Positions 25,301 to 37,669 of a stretch of DNA of 64,000 nt are shown one piece after another. Under the pieces are notes generated by a model. The model had not been told where the DNA came from. It was given only the letters and a program-made list of their open reading frames with translations, and did no database searches. The stretch is from Cunninghamella blakesleeana. Its lineage: Eukaryota; Mucoromycota; Mucoromycetes; Mucorales; Cunninghamellaceae. The stretch's first letter is position 1, and every line of letters starts with the position of its first letter. The DNA lies in contig JAFCIZ010000001.1 in assembly GCA_017871115.1 (NCBI GenBank), forward strand, positions 1,407,501-1,471,500, given 5' to 3'. The position numbers were made by a program, and so were the translations under genes.

Positions 25301-27160
25301 TTTAAAGATAAATCATTGGCGTATTCCATTATTGTCTATAGTTTTACAGCATTATTTATGTTGCACGTCGTCTACTTTTTGGTTCGTCGTCAATTTAAAT
25401 ATGTTATTTGGTTTTTCCTCTATTGTGTTTTTTCTGTCGCCTTGTATACCATTTGGTTCCCAATTGTAGCTGTTTGGTGTAGTGATTATGCAGGAAGATG
25501 GTATGACGTTTGGCCAACTATTCATGGATGGAGCTGGAATGGTAGATTGCATGGGTGTGTTGACAATGATTACTCTAGAAGGATTGAACAAAAATATAAT
25601 AAACAGAACAACAATGAAGATATTCATAATAATAGAAGTACCAATGAAGATGATATTAACAACAACCAAAATAGAACAGATTATAATTATATTACTAACA
25701 GCCACAACAGTAATAATATTAATAATAATAATAATAATAATAATCAGGATAATAATGCGAATATAACAGAAATGAAAGAAATTAAACACGAAGATAATCA
25801 ACATGAAGATACTGTTGTAAGAATGCGATTCTCAGAATTTGAAGCCTTAGAATCACAACGAGCTTATGACCGTGCAGCAGAAGAAGCAGCAGAATTAGAT
25901 GCAAAATTCACTGGGTTTACAGCTTTTGGACAAAGCCAATCATTAAATAATAATAACAATGCACTTATCATCGATGATGACACTGCTACTCCTTCACCAC
26001 CTCCTTTAGCACAAATAAAGGATGGCTATACAAGCCTCCGTGGAACAACAAGTGGCTATCGTCCTGTGGCATCAATTGTTGATATGTATGGCTCAGCACG
26101 AAATAGTCAATTTGTAGATAATGCAGAATATGTTACAGCTTCACCTACAGATAGTTTGGTTACAAATCCTTTTGCAGATACAAATGATAATCCATTTGAT
26201 GATGGTTATGCAGCTAGTCGATCAGATTCTACACCAGCATCTATTTATCCAATGAACGAAGTCATATCACACCACCATCACCATCACCATCACCATCTTC
26301 CCCACCACCAAAAGTCTTCTTCTTCTTCTTCACAACAATATAATCAAGATTATAAACATCATAAACCTAGTCATTCACAATCATCTTACTTTAGTAATCG
26401 TTCCAGTCGCAATCAAGATTACTATCCTAATACCCCAAGCATGTTTATACCCCTAGATGACAATAGTAATAATAGTAATAGTATTAATAATAATAATTAC
26501 TCAGTTATTGGAAGCTCAGATGAAAATCATCATCATCAACATGGTCATTATAGATCTTATTCAGCAGAATCGGCTAGACATATGACAATGGATAATCAAT
26601 CTATTCTATCACAAAGATCGACAGCTAATTCATGGTTAAGTATTGATCCTGAAACAACATTAGAATTAAGGGAATATAGACATAAAGAAAATGAAGAAGG
26701 TCGCAGTGCTGCTATACATGGAAGAGTTGGACTTAAAATACCAGAAAGATCTGCAGCTGCCATGACTGCAGCTGCTTATCGTCAAAGACAACATCAAGAA
26801 CAGCAGCAACAACAACAACAGCAACAACAACAAAATAATAATAATAATATTACAAGAAGAAGATTATATCAACAACAATCTTTATCTCATAATAATTCAT
26901 CTATTCGTCATCAGAGAAATACAAGCGACACATCTCAACATAATCCATCTAATTTTGTAGAATTAATTCAAATGGAAATTCGTTCTTATCTTTCCAGGGC
27001 AGATTTAGATTCTACTACTAGAGCTCAAGTAAAAGAACATTTATTAACAGTTTTGGGTGAACGGACTCAACTGGAAAATTTACAAGAAGTTATTAATGCA
27101 TGTATTGAAGAAACTACTTTGGAATTATTATCACAGCAATCATCCTTACCTCCTTTTTAA
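22347..27160 (+). CDS. Chitin synthase-like protein, class V/VII architecture, divergent catalytic motifs
   Basis: Three exons: 22347-22479, 22628-23152 and 23358-27160, giving 1,486 residues. The N-terminus has membrane segments and the class V/VII landmark VKQAWREKVA, but no myosin motor. Two cytochrome-b5-like segments follow (including LDGQVLDVTSYLV), then a GT2 chitin synthase core with CYAESAETICATLNSLA and VTDADTQVQSD (Asp567/Asp569). Where canonical enzymes have LPGCF-x2-YR, EDR and QRRRW, this protein reads TINGGLVMYKLW, GEDLYFG (about 773) and QSRNLRAAF (about 814). Membrane helices follow (about 840-930), then a long disordered region with Asn, His and Gln runs and a DEK_C-like helical end (EIRSYLSRADLDSTTRAQV) typical of class V/VII enzymes. 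It would sit in the plasma membrane or chitosomes. The family is sure; catalytic competence is doubtful. Confidence 0.85.
23257..23281. repeat. T13A12 palindromic junction in a chitin synthase intron
   Basis: Thirteen T directly followed by twelve A inside intron 2 of the chitin synthase gene. It is one of at least fifteen similar Tn-An junctions in the window. Confidence 0.9.
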
Positions 27161-27498
27161 ATCATTATATATTTATTTATATAGTATGTAATTACTTTTT
27201 TACCTCCCTCTCTTTTGCTTCTTTTTTATTAATTTAATCATACATATATAATCAATTGTATATTTCACTTTTATTACTAATTTTTTTTCTTCGTGTTTAA
27301 TCATTTTTTTTTTTTAATTTATATATAATTTTAATTTAATGATTTGTATTATAATGATTTTTATTTACGCATTTATATTCTATTTTTTATTTCTATATAT
27401 ATATATGTACGTATGTATCTATATATATTAATTAATAAACGTAAATACAATTTATAAAAAAAAAATGTTTTGTACAAAATATATATCTTCATATATAT
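27161..27498. other. Convergent intergenic spacer
   Basis: A/T-rich 3' regions of chitin synthase (plus) and NAD kinase (minus). Nothing recognised. Confidence 0.55.
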
Positions 27499-27870
27499 TT
27501 AAAATCCACGACTAAAAGGATAATTCCATTTTAATAATTCATTAATATCTTTTGCCCAATCATTTTCTTGACTTAACCGAGTGACACAAGGAACTGGATA
27601 TTTTGACATTCGCACCTACGTATATATGTTACATAAAAATAAAATAATAGTAATAATAGATTTATATATAAGATCATTGTCCATTAATAGAAATATATGT
27701 AGTATATAAGGAATGCATGAAAAAATAAAGTTACCTGTAAATATTCACCTTTATTTAGTAAAAAGATTTCTTGTCCATCCATAGATACTTCAATTTGACT
27801 TCGGCTTGATTCACCAATCTAAAATATAAAATAAGAAAAAAAATTAGAACCCTTTTAATAATAAACACAC

Positions 27871-27905
<35 letters not shown>

Positions 27906-29558
27906 TTACTTTTAATTGAATGGCTGCACTAGTTGGCAATAAAGCAGGTCTAAATGATAAAGATCTTGGACAAATAGGTGTTAATATTAAACTCTGGACA
28001 CTTGGGTGTACTATTGGACCACCTATATTTTAGAAAATACAAAAAAAAAAAAAGCAAATTGAATAAACTAATACATACTTTATTGATTTATATGTATGAT
28101 TCTTTAGTTATTTACCGGCAGATAATGAATAAGCTGTTGAACCTGTTGGAGTAGAAACGATCAACCTATAAATAACATGTTATATAATAAGTATACATAT
28201 AGAAGTGCATGTTTTTTTTTTTAAAAAAAAAATAAAAATAAAAATTAAATTACCCATCAGCCTAAAAATGAAAAAGAAAAAGGGTTACCCATTAATGATA
28301 AATATAAAAAAAAATAATGATATTCCTTTTCTTTTCTTTTTCTTTCTTTGTATTTTTTTATTTTATTATAACGTTACCACACATTCAGTAAGATAATGAT
28401 TATCAACATAACAATCGATGGATGTTAAATGGGTATACCGGCCTCTATGTAAAGTAACTTCATTCATGACTTGTCTATCTCCAACTTCTACACCATCAAC
28501 AGTAATCCTTTTTCCATCAGCTTGATGAAGCGAACAAAATAATCTCATACGTAAATTTAAAGCAAATCGCCCATGCATCATATCATCTAATACCATATCA
28601 TAATTTTTATAACCTAATATAATTTACATATATATGAATGATCCCATCTTCCTTCTTTCCCAGTTTATTTATATATTCTCTTTATTTATTTATTATGCCT
28701 TCTTTTTTTTTTTTTTTTTTTATTTACGAAAAGACATTAAAAAACCAAGAGTTCCCATAGAAAAACATATAACAGGAGGCACTGCTTTAGGAAATAAAGA
28801 AGATAAATGTAACATAGTCCCATCCCCACCTAAGGAAATAGCAAAATCAATGATCCGAGCATATTCATGTTGTTGATCTTTGGGTATAACGTGAACGAAA
28901 GGTAAATCTGTTTTAAAATGATCAGCTACTTCAGGCTCTACAATAATATTGACACCTGAATAATTATTTTTTAACCACCTAAAATAATATATGTCAAAAC
29001 CTTATTCTGATTCTGTATATATACTTCCTTTTTTTTTTTTACTTTTATATTTTTATATTTTATAATATATATTTATATTTTATTATTATTATTACTTACT
29101 TACTTTGCTATATCAACTAAGGCTTTTTCAGTTTTAATATCGTTAGGTTTTTTAACTATTAAAATATTTCTTGGTGTTTCTTTCCATTCAAGTTTAAATT
29201 GACCGCCAAAAGTACTTCCAGGTGTTTGTACAATATCATTAATATGCTCTGTTGCCAATAAAGGTTCACTACCGGGATCTAGATACCATTTAATATATAT
29301 AATCTATCAAATTTTATTTTCTTTTATTATTAATACTAATGTTATTATTATCTTACTGTTTGGTATATCTTGGGTTAAAGTTAAATCTACTTTATCAGGT
29401 AATATGGATATACTCTTTGGTGAGCCTAATTGATAATATCTTTTTTCTTGTAATTTGAATATATTATATAATGGCTTTTTCGATATATTATGTGTTGAAG
29501 GTTTGTATTTTGATAGACTATACAATGTTTGATTTAATATGAAACGAGAAGCGATCAT
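27499..29558 (-). CDS. NAD(H) kinase, mitochondrial type (Pos5-like)
   Basis: Nine exons on the minus strand: 29558-29357, 29278-29104, 28978-28728, 28613-28378, 28261-28254 (8 nt), 28165-28116, 28022-27910, 27818-27735 and 27615-27499, giving 411 residues. The enzyme phosphorylates NAD(H) to NADP(H). Key segments are ISLGGDGTMLH (GGDG at about 176-179), ICFSMGTLGFLMSF, the hinge CVADGLIVSTPTGSTAYSL (8-nt exon lies within it) and SAGGPIVHPSV. The Arg/Ser/Tyr-rich N-terminus (MIASRFILNQTLYSLSKYK) looks like a mitochondrial presequence, and closest resemblance is to the Pos5 branch, but location is inferred. An upstream in-frame ATG at 29666 would add a T-rich, UTR-like extension, so the ATG at 29558 was preferred. 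It diverges from the gene at 30131. Confidence 0.9.
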
Positions 29559-30130
29559 ATAATATGGAAGTGTATAAATATATATAAAAAAAAGTGTAGG
29601 GGGGACAAAAAGAGAGAAAGTTGGAAAGAATGACTCACTCACCAATTTGCATTGCCGGAGATTCAATTAATTTCCTGTCAATCTAAACCATCCCATTTTT
29701 TTTTATGCACATTTTAAATAAATCATTCTTTTTTTACATAATAAAAAATACAGCCATAAGGGTTGTTCATTTTTATTTATTTTTTTATTATGTATTAAGG
29801 AAATGAAAAAGAAAGAGCGAAAAAGGAAAAAGAAAAAAGAAAAAAATACTATAAACAAAGAAAAGAATAGAAAAGACTAGAATATAATTATGGACAATAA
29901 TCAATTTATAGTTTAATATATGTTGCTCAAAAAAATAAATATAAATATAATCCGTGATCATATGGATAATAATCATAAAACAAATATAAAACCATAAAGA
30001 AATAAAAAAAACTGATCACAAAAAAAATTGATTCGCCGACCATTTTTCAAGAAATATATTTTGTACCTTTTTTTTTGCGTCCCCTCTCTTTTTCTTTCTT
30101 CTTTAACTTTTTAAAAAATAAAAGATAAAA
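29559..30130. promoter_or_regulatory. Divergent promoter, NAD kinase and gene at 30131
   Basis: 572 bp between opposed start codons. Pyrimidine-rich on the plus strand at about 30055-30110. Small open frames here are low complexity. Confidence 0.45.
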
Positions 30131-31905
30131 ATGGAATCGTTTATATCAACTTTACCACCTTATGTACATCAATATATTAATAAACATCCACCAACGGACT
30201 TGTTTAATGTGCTAAGAGAATTAATCTGCTTTGCTGTACTATATAGTAACGAACGTGAAAGGATTAATTTATTGTCACTTGACTTGATAAAAAAAGGTGC
30301 TGATCAAGCAATCATTTATCAACCATATACATCTTCTACTCTAAAGCAATTACCAATAACACAAGAAAAAGAAAAAGAAAATAAAGAAAAGGAAAAGGAA
30401 AAAATATTAAAAGTGGTTACTACTGCTACTACAACGACAACTTCTTTAGATACAACTCCTGACATTTTATCCACTTCTCCTATTCAAGAATTATCCATAC
30501 CTGATCCTTTACCTCATAATAATAACCAACAACAAACAAATGTTTCTTCAACTACTTCAACTATACCTTATACCTTTCCTAAATGGTGGGCTCATCCTGA
30601 TGATACTATTCCCTCAAAAGCAAACAATAATAATAATATAAATACTAATAATGGTAACGAAAAAAATAATACATTAACAACAACCACTACCACAAATAAT
30701 GCCACTTCTAATGGTTCTTCAGCGATTTCTTCATCTTCCTCTGCTTCTTCTTTGGATAACGATCATGACAATCATCCTACACCCGAAAATCGTCCTATGA
30801 ATATTACAACTTGGGTACCTTGTAAGTCATTATAATTTTAATAAAGACGGATAATTATATAATAAATAGAAATAGGAAGGCGAACACTTATATATATACA
30901 CTTTCTATTTTTTTTAATTCATTTTTTTTGTTTATATATATATTTATCAATTGGTCATTGACTAGTGGAATATGTTGATACAAAACCAAGACAACGACCC
31001 TTAAGGTATATATATATGTATTTGATACTAGCTTTAAAATTTAAATCTATTTATTAGTCAATTGATTTATTTATTTATATATTTATTTACTTAAATAGTG
31101 TCCATAATCCAACTATTCCTGATTTAAGATCTTATTTGGATAGTGGAAAATCAAGTCAAACAAAGAAAACACTGGTCCAACAAACAAAAGATGAAACAAA
31201 GGCATCAAGGAGAATGTCAGGTAATAAAAACGTATATACATAAATACACATATACTCGCACGCATACACACACACACATATACACATATATATATATAAA
31301 ACTTGTCAAAATAATAATAATAATAATAATAATTGATCAAATGATTAAATAAATGACATTTATTGTTCTATTATTATATCCTTTTTATTTTAGCCCCTGT
31401 GCCAGCATTATCTACCAATAAAATGAAAAGGGTATCTCAACAACCCGTGATTCAAGAAATAGAAACTTTATCACCTACTAGTACAAATACACCACCTTTA
31501 TCACAAAGTATGTCAAGAACTACTACCAATTCGTCCATTTCTTCAACAACAAGATCACCACTTTATAATAATAATAAAAATAACAATAATGGGAATGTGA
31601 CACCTACCATATCAAGATCCTCTTCTACTACTATGATGACAAGATCAAATTCTACAAGAACTACTGGAAGTAATGGAAGTAATACGAGTGTTGGCGGTAC
31701 AGTATATCGACCTGGTCAAACTGCTACTGTTCGTGCAAGAGCTGAAGCTGCTAAAAAACGACAATTACAATTGGAAGAAGAAAAGAAAAAGAAAGAAATG
31801 CAAGCTCAACTGGCCTCTCGTACTAGTTTGAAATTAAAACAACAAGCTAAATCTGGCATTGATTGGGATGCTATTAAAAAAGAGCGTAGAAAAACTATTT
31901 TATAG
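30131..31905 (+). CDS. Uncharacterised protein with low-complexity middle and charged C-terminal helix
   Basis: Four exons: 30131-30821, 30966-31005 (40 nt), 31099-31220 and 31394-31905, giving 454 residues. I do not recognise the family. The N-terminal 60 residues look folded and helical (MESFISTLPPYVHQYINKH, then LFNVLRELICFAVLYSNERE). A long Thr/Ser/Asn-rich stretch follows, then a moderately conserved-looking segment across exons 2-3 (EYVDTKPRQRP, then NPTIPDLRSYL), another Ser/Thr-rich part, and a C-terminal helix of about 60 residues rich in Ala, Arg, Lys and Glu ending GIDWDAIKKERRKTIL. No signal peptide or membrane helix. A cytoskeletal or nuclear scaffold is conceivable but unsupported. 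All splice junctions keep frame. Confidence 0.7.
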
Positions 31906-32286
31906 ATATAAAAAAAAAGGATACATACGTATCATCATTCTTTTTCGTCATTTTCATCACATTTAATAAAATTAATCCACCATTATATATTAAAACACAA
32001 TTCACAATGAATATTCATATATATTACTATCCTTTATTGCTACTATTACTATTTATTATTACTAGTATTATTTTATTATGTATTTATTTATTATGAAAGG
32101 AATGACAACAATAATAAAAAGAAAAAAGAGTGATAAAAAAAATAAAAAAAAAAATACATCTAAATTTTTAATATAAAAATTATATACTTCTAAATTTTTG
32201 CCTTTTTCTTTTTTTTTAAAAAAAAAAGGAGAGGGTGGGTGATAGTGATGATGATTAAATTACTTTTTTTTTATTGTTAATATAAT
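31906..32286. other. Convergent intergenic spacer
   Basis: A/T-rich 3' regions with a T9A10 junction at 32209-32227. No gene seen. Confidence 0.55.
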
Positions 32287-33706
32287 TTAGATATACATAG
32301 TACGTTGAATATAAGGTTCTTGTTTAGGAGGCTTTCCGTAGATAGGTTCCTTGGTTTTAAGTATTTCATTATAAATCTTTGATACAGATTCATCCCATTT
32401 TTGACGGAAGAAGGTAATACCACGTACACTTAAATCATGTTGTTTGGCAAATGATTTCACATCAAAATGATCACGGTTGATAGAATCAACTTGTTTTAAT
32501 TCCTTTGATTGTTCATAAGCAATAATGGTGTATCGATGTGCTTTGGTACCTTTTTGAGGATGAGGTGGAACATAATCAAGAAGTGTATTGCCTCCTTTCA
32601 CAATAGACTCTGTAGCTGATAAGGGGACGTTTGTTATTAACCAATGACAATATTGTTGATATGTTTTATTAACGACATCAGGTGAATCTAAATTATAATA
32701 GAAATAAAATAAAAAATGAATAAACGATTTCTCGCTCCATTTATTTATTTTCTCTCTTTGCGATTTTTTTTCTCTGTATGATTTTATTTACCAGGATCTA
32801 CAAGTAATAAGGTATACAATTTTGTTTCTGTATGGAAGTTGGTGATTTCAATCTTTGGAAGAGTGATACTTTGTTCTGGTACAGTATAAACACCAGGTTC
32901 TACGATATCATCATGATTGACGAATTGTAATTTGACATCCACAGTAGGATTGACGTCTAAATCTACTAAATCGGGCATCACATTCATTTGAGTAATACGC
33001 TCCATTAATTTTTTACGGGGAAGATTTTGAAATTGACGTTCAGTAAGGTATCTATATACAGGTCGTGACATATCAACTAAAATTAAAACATATCATTTAT
33101 AGAGAAAAATATTAATATTCATTTCTATCTGTTCATATGTTACCGTCTTTCTAGTAATATATATTTAAAAAAAATAGAACTTACTGTTATTTTTGTTATC
33201 AAAGTTTTGACGTATTTCAGGATCGTTTAATTCTGCTTTTACTTGTAAATCAAACTTTAAAGCGTTTAAGGCTGCTAACTGAGCTGTTTGTGTTGGTGAA
33301 GAAGAATCTAAATACAATAAAATAAAGAGATATAAAAATATTTATTAATAAAATGTCAAAATAAAGTATATATATTATGTATATTTACATACTGTTCTTA
33401 CGATTCTTGATATTATTTATTTACCTTTTGTTACACGAGCTACTTCTTTTTCAACACGAGATAACATTTCTAAACGTTCCTTTTTATCTAAAGCAATTAG
33501 CTTTAAAGCTTCTTCATAAGCTACATTATTACTCTTTGTTGATGCCCATCGTGACTATGAAAATAAAATAAAATAAAAAAAGCATATACATATAAGTGAA
33601 TTCATTCATAAAATATTTATATATGTTCTTTATATATATAGCATTGTTTTACTTTGATGGAATGGCATAATGTGTTGGCTAAACGTCTATTTGATAATCG
33701 AAGCAT
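32287..33706 (-). CDS. MRPL35: Mitochondrial large-subunit ribosomal protein mL38 (MRPL35, PEBP-like)
   Basis: Five exons on the minus strand: 33706-33653, 33554-33425, 33307-33185, 33076-32792 and 32687-32287, giving 330 residues. The first exon encodes a basic amphipathic presequence (MLRLSNRRLANTLCHSIK), consistent with mitochondrial import. Residues about 105-330 form a phosphatidylethanolamine-binding-protein fold as in mL38: LLLVDPDSPDVV spanning the exon 4/5 junction, CHWLITNVPLS, a LLDYVPPHPQKGT loop and a HRYTIIAYEQ strand. This matches yeast Mrpl35 and human mL38 in order and length. Its role is structural, in the central protuberance of the mitochondrial large subunit. With mL41 it is the second mitoribosomal gene in the window, but they are far apart. 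Confidence 0.9.
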
Positions 33707-34539
33707 ATTTTTTTTTTATAACTCCTAATCAAAAAAAAAACAATTATAAGAAAGGAAAAAGAAAAAGAGAAGGGGAAGTTTTTTTAAAAAAAAAGGCAAG
33801 ATTATTTAAAAAACTCAGTGCCCGTCGGAGACTCAATAAGTGGCTTATATATATTTTTTTTGACTTGATTCTAAGTATACAAATTTTTAAATATTGTCTG
33901 TTCCTTTCAGCTACATTTGAAATAAAGTATTTAATAATTTATCTCCATAGATAGTAATTCAAAAAATACAATTTTAAAATAATAACAAAATAATTATTTT
34001 CATATACTGGCAAATTTTCATAAGTTTACCTTCAATATTTATCTACTCTTTTAAAGAACCATTCAAGCAAAATGTATATTACTACACACACACCATGCAG
34101 ATATTTCGAAAGTCCATAAAAGGAAATCTCCACATAAGGTATATATGAATTTTCTTGTATTAAAAGAATTATTTATTATGATTATTTTATTTTTAAAACG
34201 CCATTATAGTAGTTAAACTAGTATATGAAATTAGGATTATATTTTATATCAACATACAAATAAAAGTAAATAGTTATAAAAAAATGCCCATTTTGAGTAA
34301 AAAAGATCAATCCATTAAACTTATGGAGTACTTTATTATTCCTTTGATCATTAAATATTTTTGCAAGTTTTATGGAGAGGGCTTTATATATTATGAATGA
34401 CTAAATTCTTAGTATCAGAAAAAGAAATGGAGGAGAAATAAAAGAGTGTATAGTTCCGTAGAACAGGTACTAAATGCATCAGTGAATAAAAAAATATAGT
34501 TACAGGACCAGTAACTTGTTTATATCAATATAAACAAAC

Positions 34540-34575
<36 letters not shown>

Positions 34576-35306
34576 GTATGTATTAGATTCAGTATACTAT
34601 ATATTTCATTAAAGACATGACAATAGGAAATAAACTATTTTCATGGATCATAGAAGTAATAATCACCAAGAATAATAATATATGAGTACACCAGCAAATA
34701 AAAAAATTGCCAAATGGAATCATAAATATTAAAATATTAACATACAAAAAGTAACTCTTGGTATAAGAAATATAAAATAAATATTAAAAAAATTATACAA
34801 CCTCAATAGTTTTTTTATATTATTATTTAAAATAAGATCGTTTTTGTTTTCTTTTTAGATAAAATATAAAAAAAATTCGAACACTTATATATTTAAAAAA
34901 AAGATAAAAGAGTATTTATAATAATAATAATAAAAAAAAAAAAAAACAAGCAGGTATTTATTATTTTGACATTTACATATGATATATAAAAAAAAAAAAA
35001 GAAAGAATATATATTGGCTATTTTTTTCATCTTTTTTTGCATTTGTTTTTTTGACGACAAAAGGAGAAGAAAAAAAGATAAAGTATTAAAGGATATAACA
35101 TTGACTAATAAATCATTATAAAAAAATAGAGTAAAATAAAAAGTAAAAGAAAAATATAAAAAAAAAATATATAATAAGGAGTGAAGAGTTAATAACTATA
35201 AAAAAATAAAGAGAGAGAAGGGAGAGAAAGAGAGAAAGAGTATAAAAAAAAGCAAATATATAAATACGAATAATAATAATAAAGAAAAATAAATAATAAT
35301 AATAAA
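33707..35306. other. 1.6-kb gene-free region
   Basis: Promoter of mL38 on its left and 3' region of the Bni4-like gene on its right. Contains a T7A9 junction (33779-33794), the second copy of the CArG-like 17-mer (34113-34129), an AT/ATGT microsatellite (34541-34582) and an A/G-rich tract (about 35150-35290). No coding sequence supported. Confidence 0.5.
34541..34582. repeat. Compound microsatellite (AT)n(ATGT)n
   Basis: About 22 nt of alternating AT followed by about five ATGT units in an intergenic region. Confidence 0.85.
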
Positions 35307-37370
35307 TTACAAGAAAAAGTGAGTATATTGACGACTATCAACATGAACTTCCATTTCCGTTAATTTGTATTCATTCAATTCTTGTTTAATTTTCATGGCA
35401 ATCATGGGGGTTAATTTTTGACAAGTAGAATTGTTATCGCATCGTCTATCATAATCGCTGGCAGCAAATGTTTCATGGACTTGTACAGTAGGGCAAAATT
35501 GTAATCTACGTTTTGAATTTGTTGTATTTTGATTATCCATGATGATTAATGAACTAGCTGATGAAGAAGCGGCAGGTTTTAATCTTGGAGATCCATGCAT
35601 AGGTAATCCATAATGAACACCAATAACAGGAGGTGGAGCCATAGATAAATCAATATCATTATTTTGTTGTTGCTGTTGAGACGAGCTCGAAGAAGAGGCT
35701 GAAGGTGTAGGGCTAGGTAATTCCGCTAACCGATGTGGACCAACAACTTTTGTGACAGGCGATCTGGTGGATATACTTGAATTAGGTGAATCAGGAGCAA
35801 TAACGGATGATCGTCCTAAAAATAATCATAATAAAAATAAAGTTTTAAAAATAAATAAATAAATCATTTAGTTATTTTTAAGGGTAAAAAAAAGTTTATT
35901 ATTATATATAAATATTTATTTACCTTTAATAGGGGGTTTTCTTTGATTATTAGTAACCACGGGCCGACTTGTATCAACACGTAAAGTAGGTCTATCTTTT
36001 TTATCATCTTGTTGTTTTTGATTTAAACTTGGAGTAATAGAAGGGCGACGAGTAGATTGAGAAGTAGAAGGAGATAATGAAGGAGGTGTTGATATAGGTG
36101 ATGGTGAAGTTAAAGACGAAGAAGATTTATTCTTTTGAAACAAATTAGCCAAAGAAGCCAACGACCTACGACGTAAATTTCTCTGAGGAGGAGGAGGAGA
36201 GGAAGTAGAAGGAGAAGAGGATGAATTTTCATGAATGACGTCAATAGTAGAAATAGAAACATTAGATGAGCTAGCTCCATCTAAAGAACCAAGACTTGAA
36301 GAGGATAAGGATAAAGAAGAAGAAGATCTTAAATTGGATATACTAAATGCCTTTCTAAGTCTTTTCGATAAAGATAATTTGGACCCACCAATAGACATTT
36401 CAGATCGAATAGAAACAGCTTGACTTTTATTAGAAGTAGTGGAAGTAATAGAAGATCTACGACCAGATGAAGAATCAATAGATGGAGGTTTATTATTATT
36501 ATTATTATGGATCGATGATGAAGTAACCGAAGATGCTGTAGAACATACAGATGCTGATGTATTATTATGATTATATAAATTAGTATTAGTAGTAGTAGTA
36601 GTAGGTTTACTTGGACGACGATCGTTTATAGTTGGTTTACTAGGTCTACGATAATTATTATTATTACTGTTATTGTTATTATTATTTTCTATTGATCGAG
36701 GTTTTCTTTGACGATGATGATGAGGGGAATTAGGAGTAGAAGATGATTTTTGAGGTTGTACAGGTGATTTAGTAGGGTTACTTTGTGTACGAACACGATG
36801 TTGACGTGGAGAAGCATGATATATTTGAGGTGGATAATGCTGATAAGTATAATATTGTGAACTATTATTATTCATTGAATATTGTTGCCAATCTTGAGGA
36901 TAATATACTACTTCTTGTCCCTATAAAAAATAAATGAATGTAATGTTAATAATAATTAATAAATCTTTTTTTTTTGAGTAAAAAAAAAAAAAAAAAAGAT
37001 TGAGTAACAGTAATAAAAGATAAAAATAACCTATTTTCTATATTAGGAAGTCAAACCCACAATAAAATAAAGTGACACGAAAAAAAAATATCTTTTTACT
37101 ATAAAATAGTAAAAAGTACATAGGAGGAAAGAAGTAAGAAAAAGGAAAGGGGGAAAGCAGAAAACAAAAAATATATATGTATATAAAAGGAGAGAAGAAG
37201 AATAAAGAGGAGGAGGGGAAAAAGAAGAAGCTTATATGTTATTGTAATTATTATTTTACCTGGTCAAGACGCAACTTATTATGAATAAAAGTTGGTAAAT
37301 GAACTTCTTGTTCTTCTTTTTGTTGTTGAGAACGAAGTGATACTGGTGATTGTTGAAGCATAGCAGCCAT
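35307..37370 (-). CDS. Ser-rich disordered protein with Bni4-like conserved C-terminus
   Basis: Three exons on the minus strand: 37370-37260, 36920-35924 and 35815-35307, giving 538 residues. Most of the protein is disordered (Ser, Asn, Pro, Thr, Arg), with a basic SKRLRKAFSISNLRSSSS patch. The last 65 residues are clearly different: RRLQFCPTVQVHETF, ASDYDRRCDNNSTCQKLTP, IAMKIKQELNEYK, EMEVH and YTHFF at the end. As I recall it, the C-terminus of the fungal bud-neck scaffold Bni4 and relatives has the same order: an RVxF-like phosphatase docking site, EYDRR, CxxLTP, IKxELN and YTHFF. Such proteins target PP1 (Glc7) to sites of wall growth. The RRLQF sequence would be the docking site. The assignment rests on this tail only. 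Confidence 0.6.
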
Positions 37371-37632
37371 AGTTGATAAAAAAAGAAAGAATAATATAAA
37401 ATAAAATAAAAATAGAGGTGGTGTGTATGTAGATGTTTACAAAGAAAAGAGATATAAAGAAGGTTTAAACGAATGTAAAAATAAAAGATAAGTCTTGTTT
37501 TTTTTTAATACAGAACAAAAAAGGGTATATACAAATAAATATGAAAAGATTATTAGATTAGTTGAATAATAGTTAAGAATCAATAATAAATTAATAGAAG
37601 TGCATTAAAAAAAAAAAAAAGAAAAAACTAAT

Positions 37633-37669
<37 letters not shown>

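Noticed and set aside
29559..29666. Longer NAD kinase start at 29666
   Set aside because: The added 36 residues are T-rich and UTR-like; the ATG at 29558 gives a better mitochondrial presequence. Not excluded.
29788..29976. Minus-strand frame in the NAD kinase/30131 promoter
   Set aside because: Low-complexity T-rich translation without any motif.
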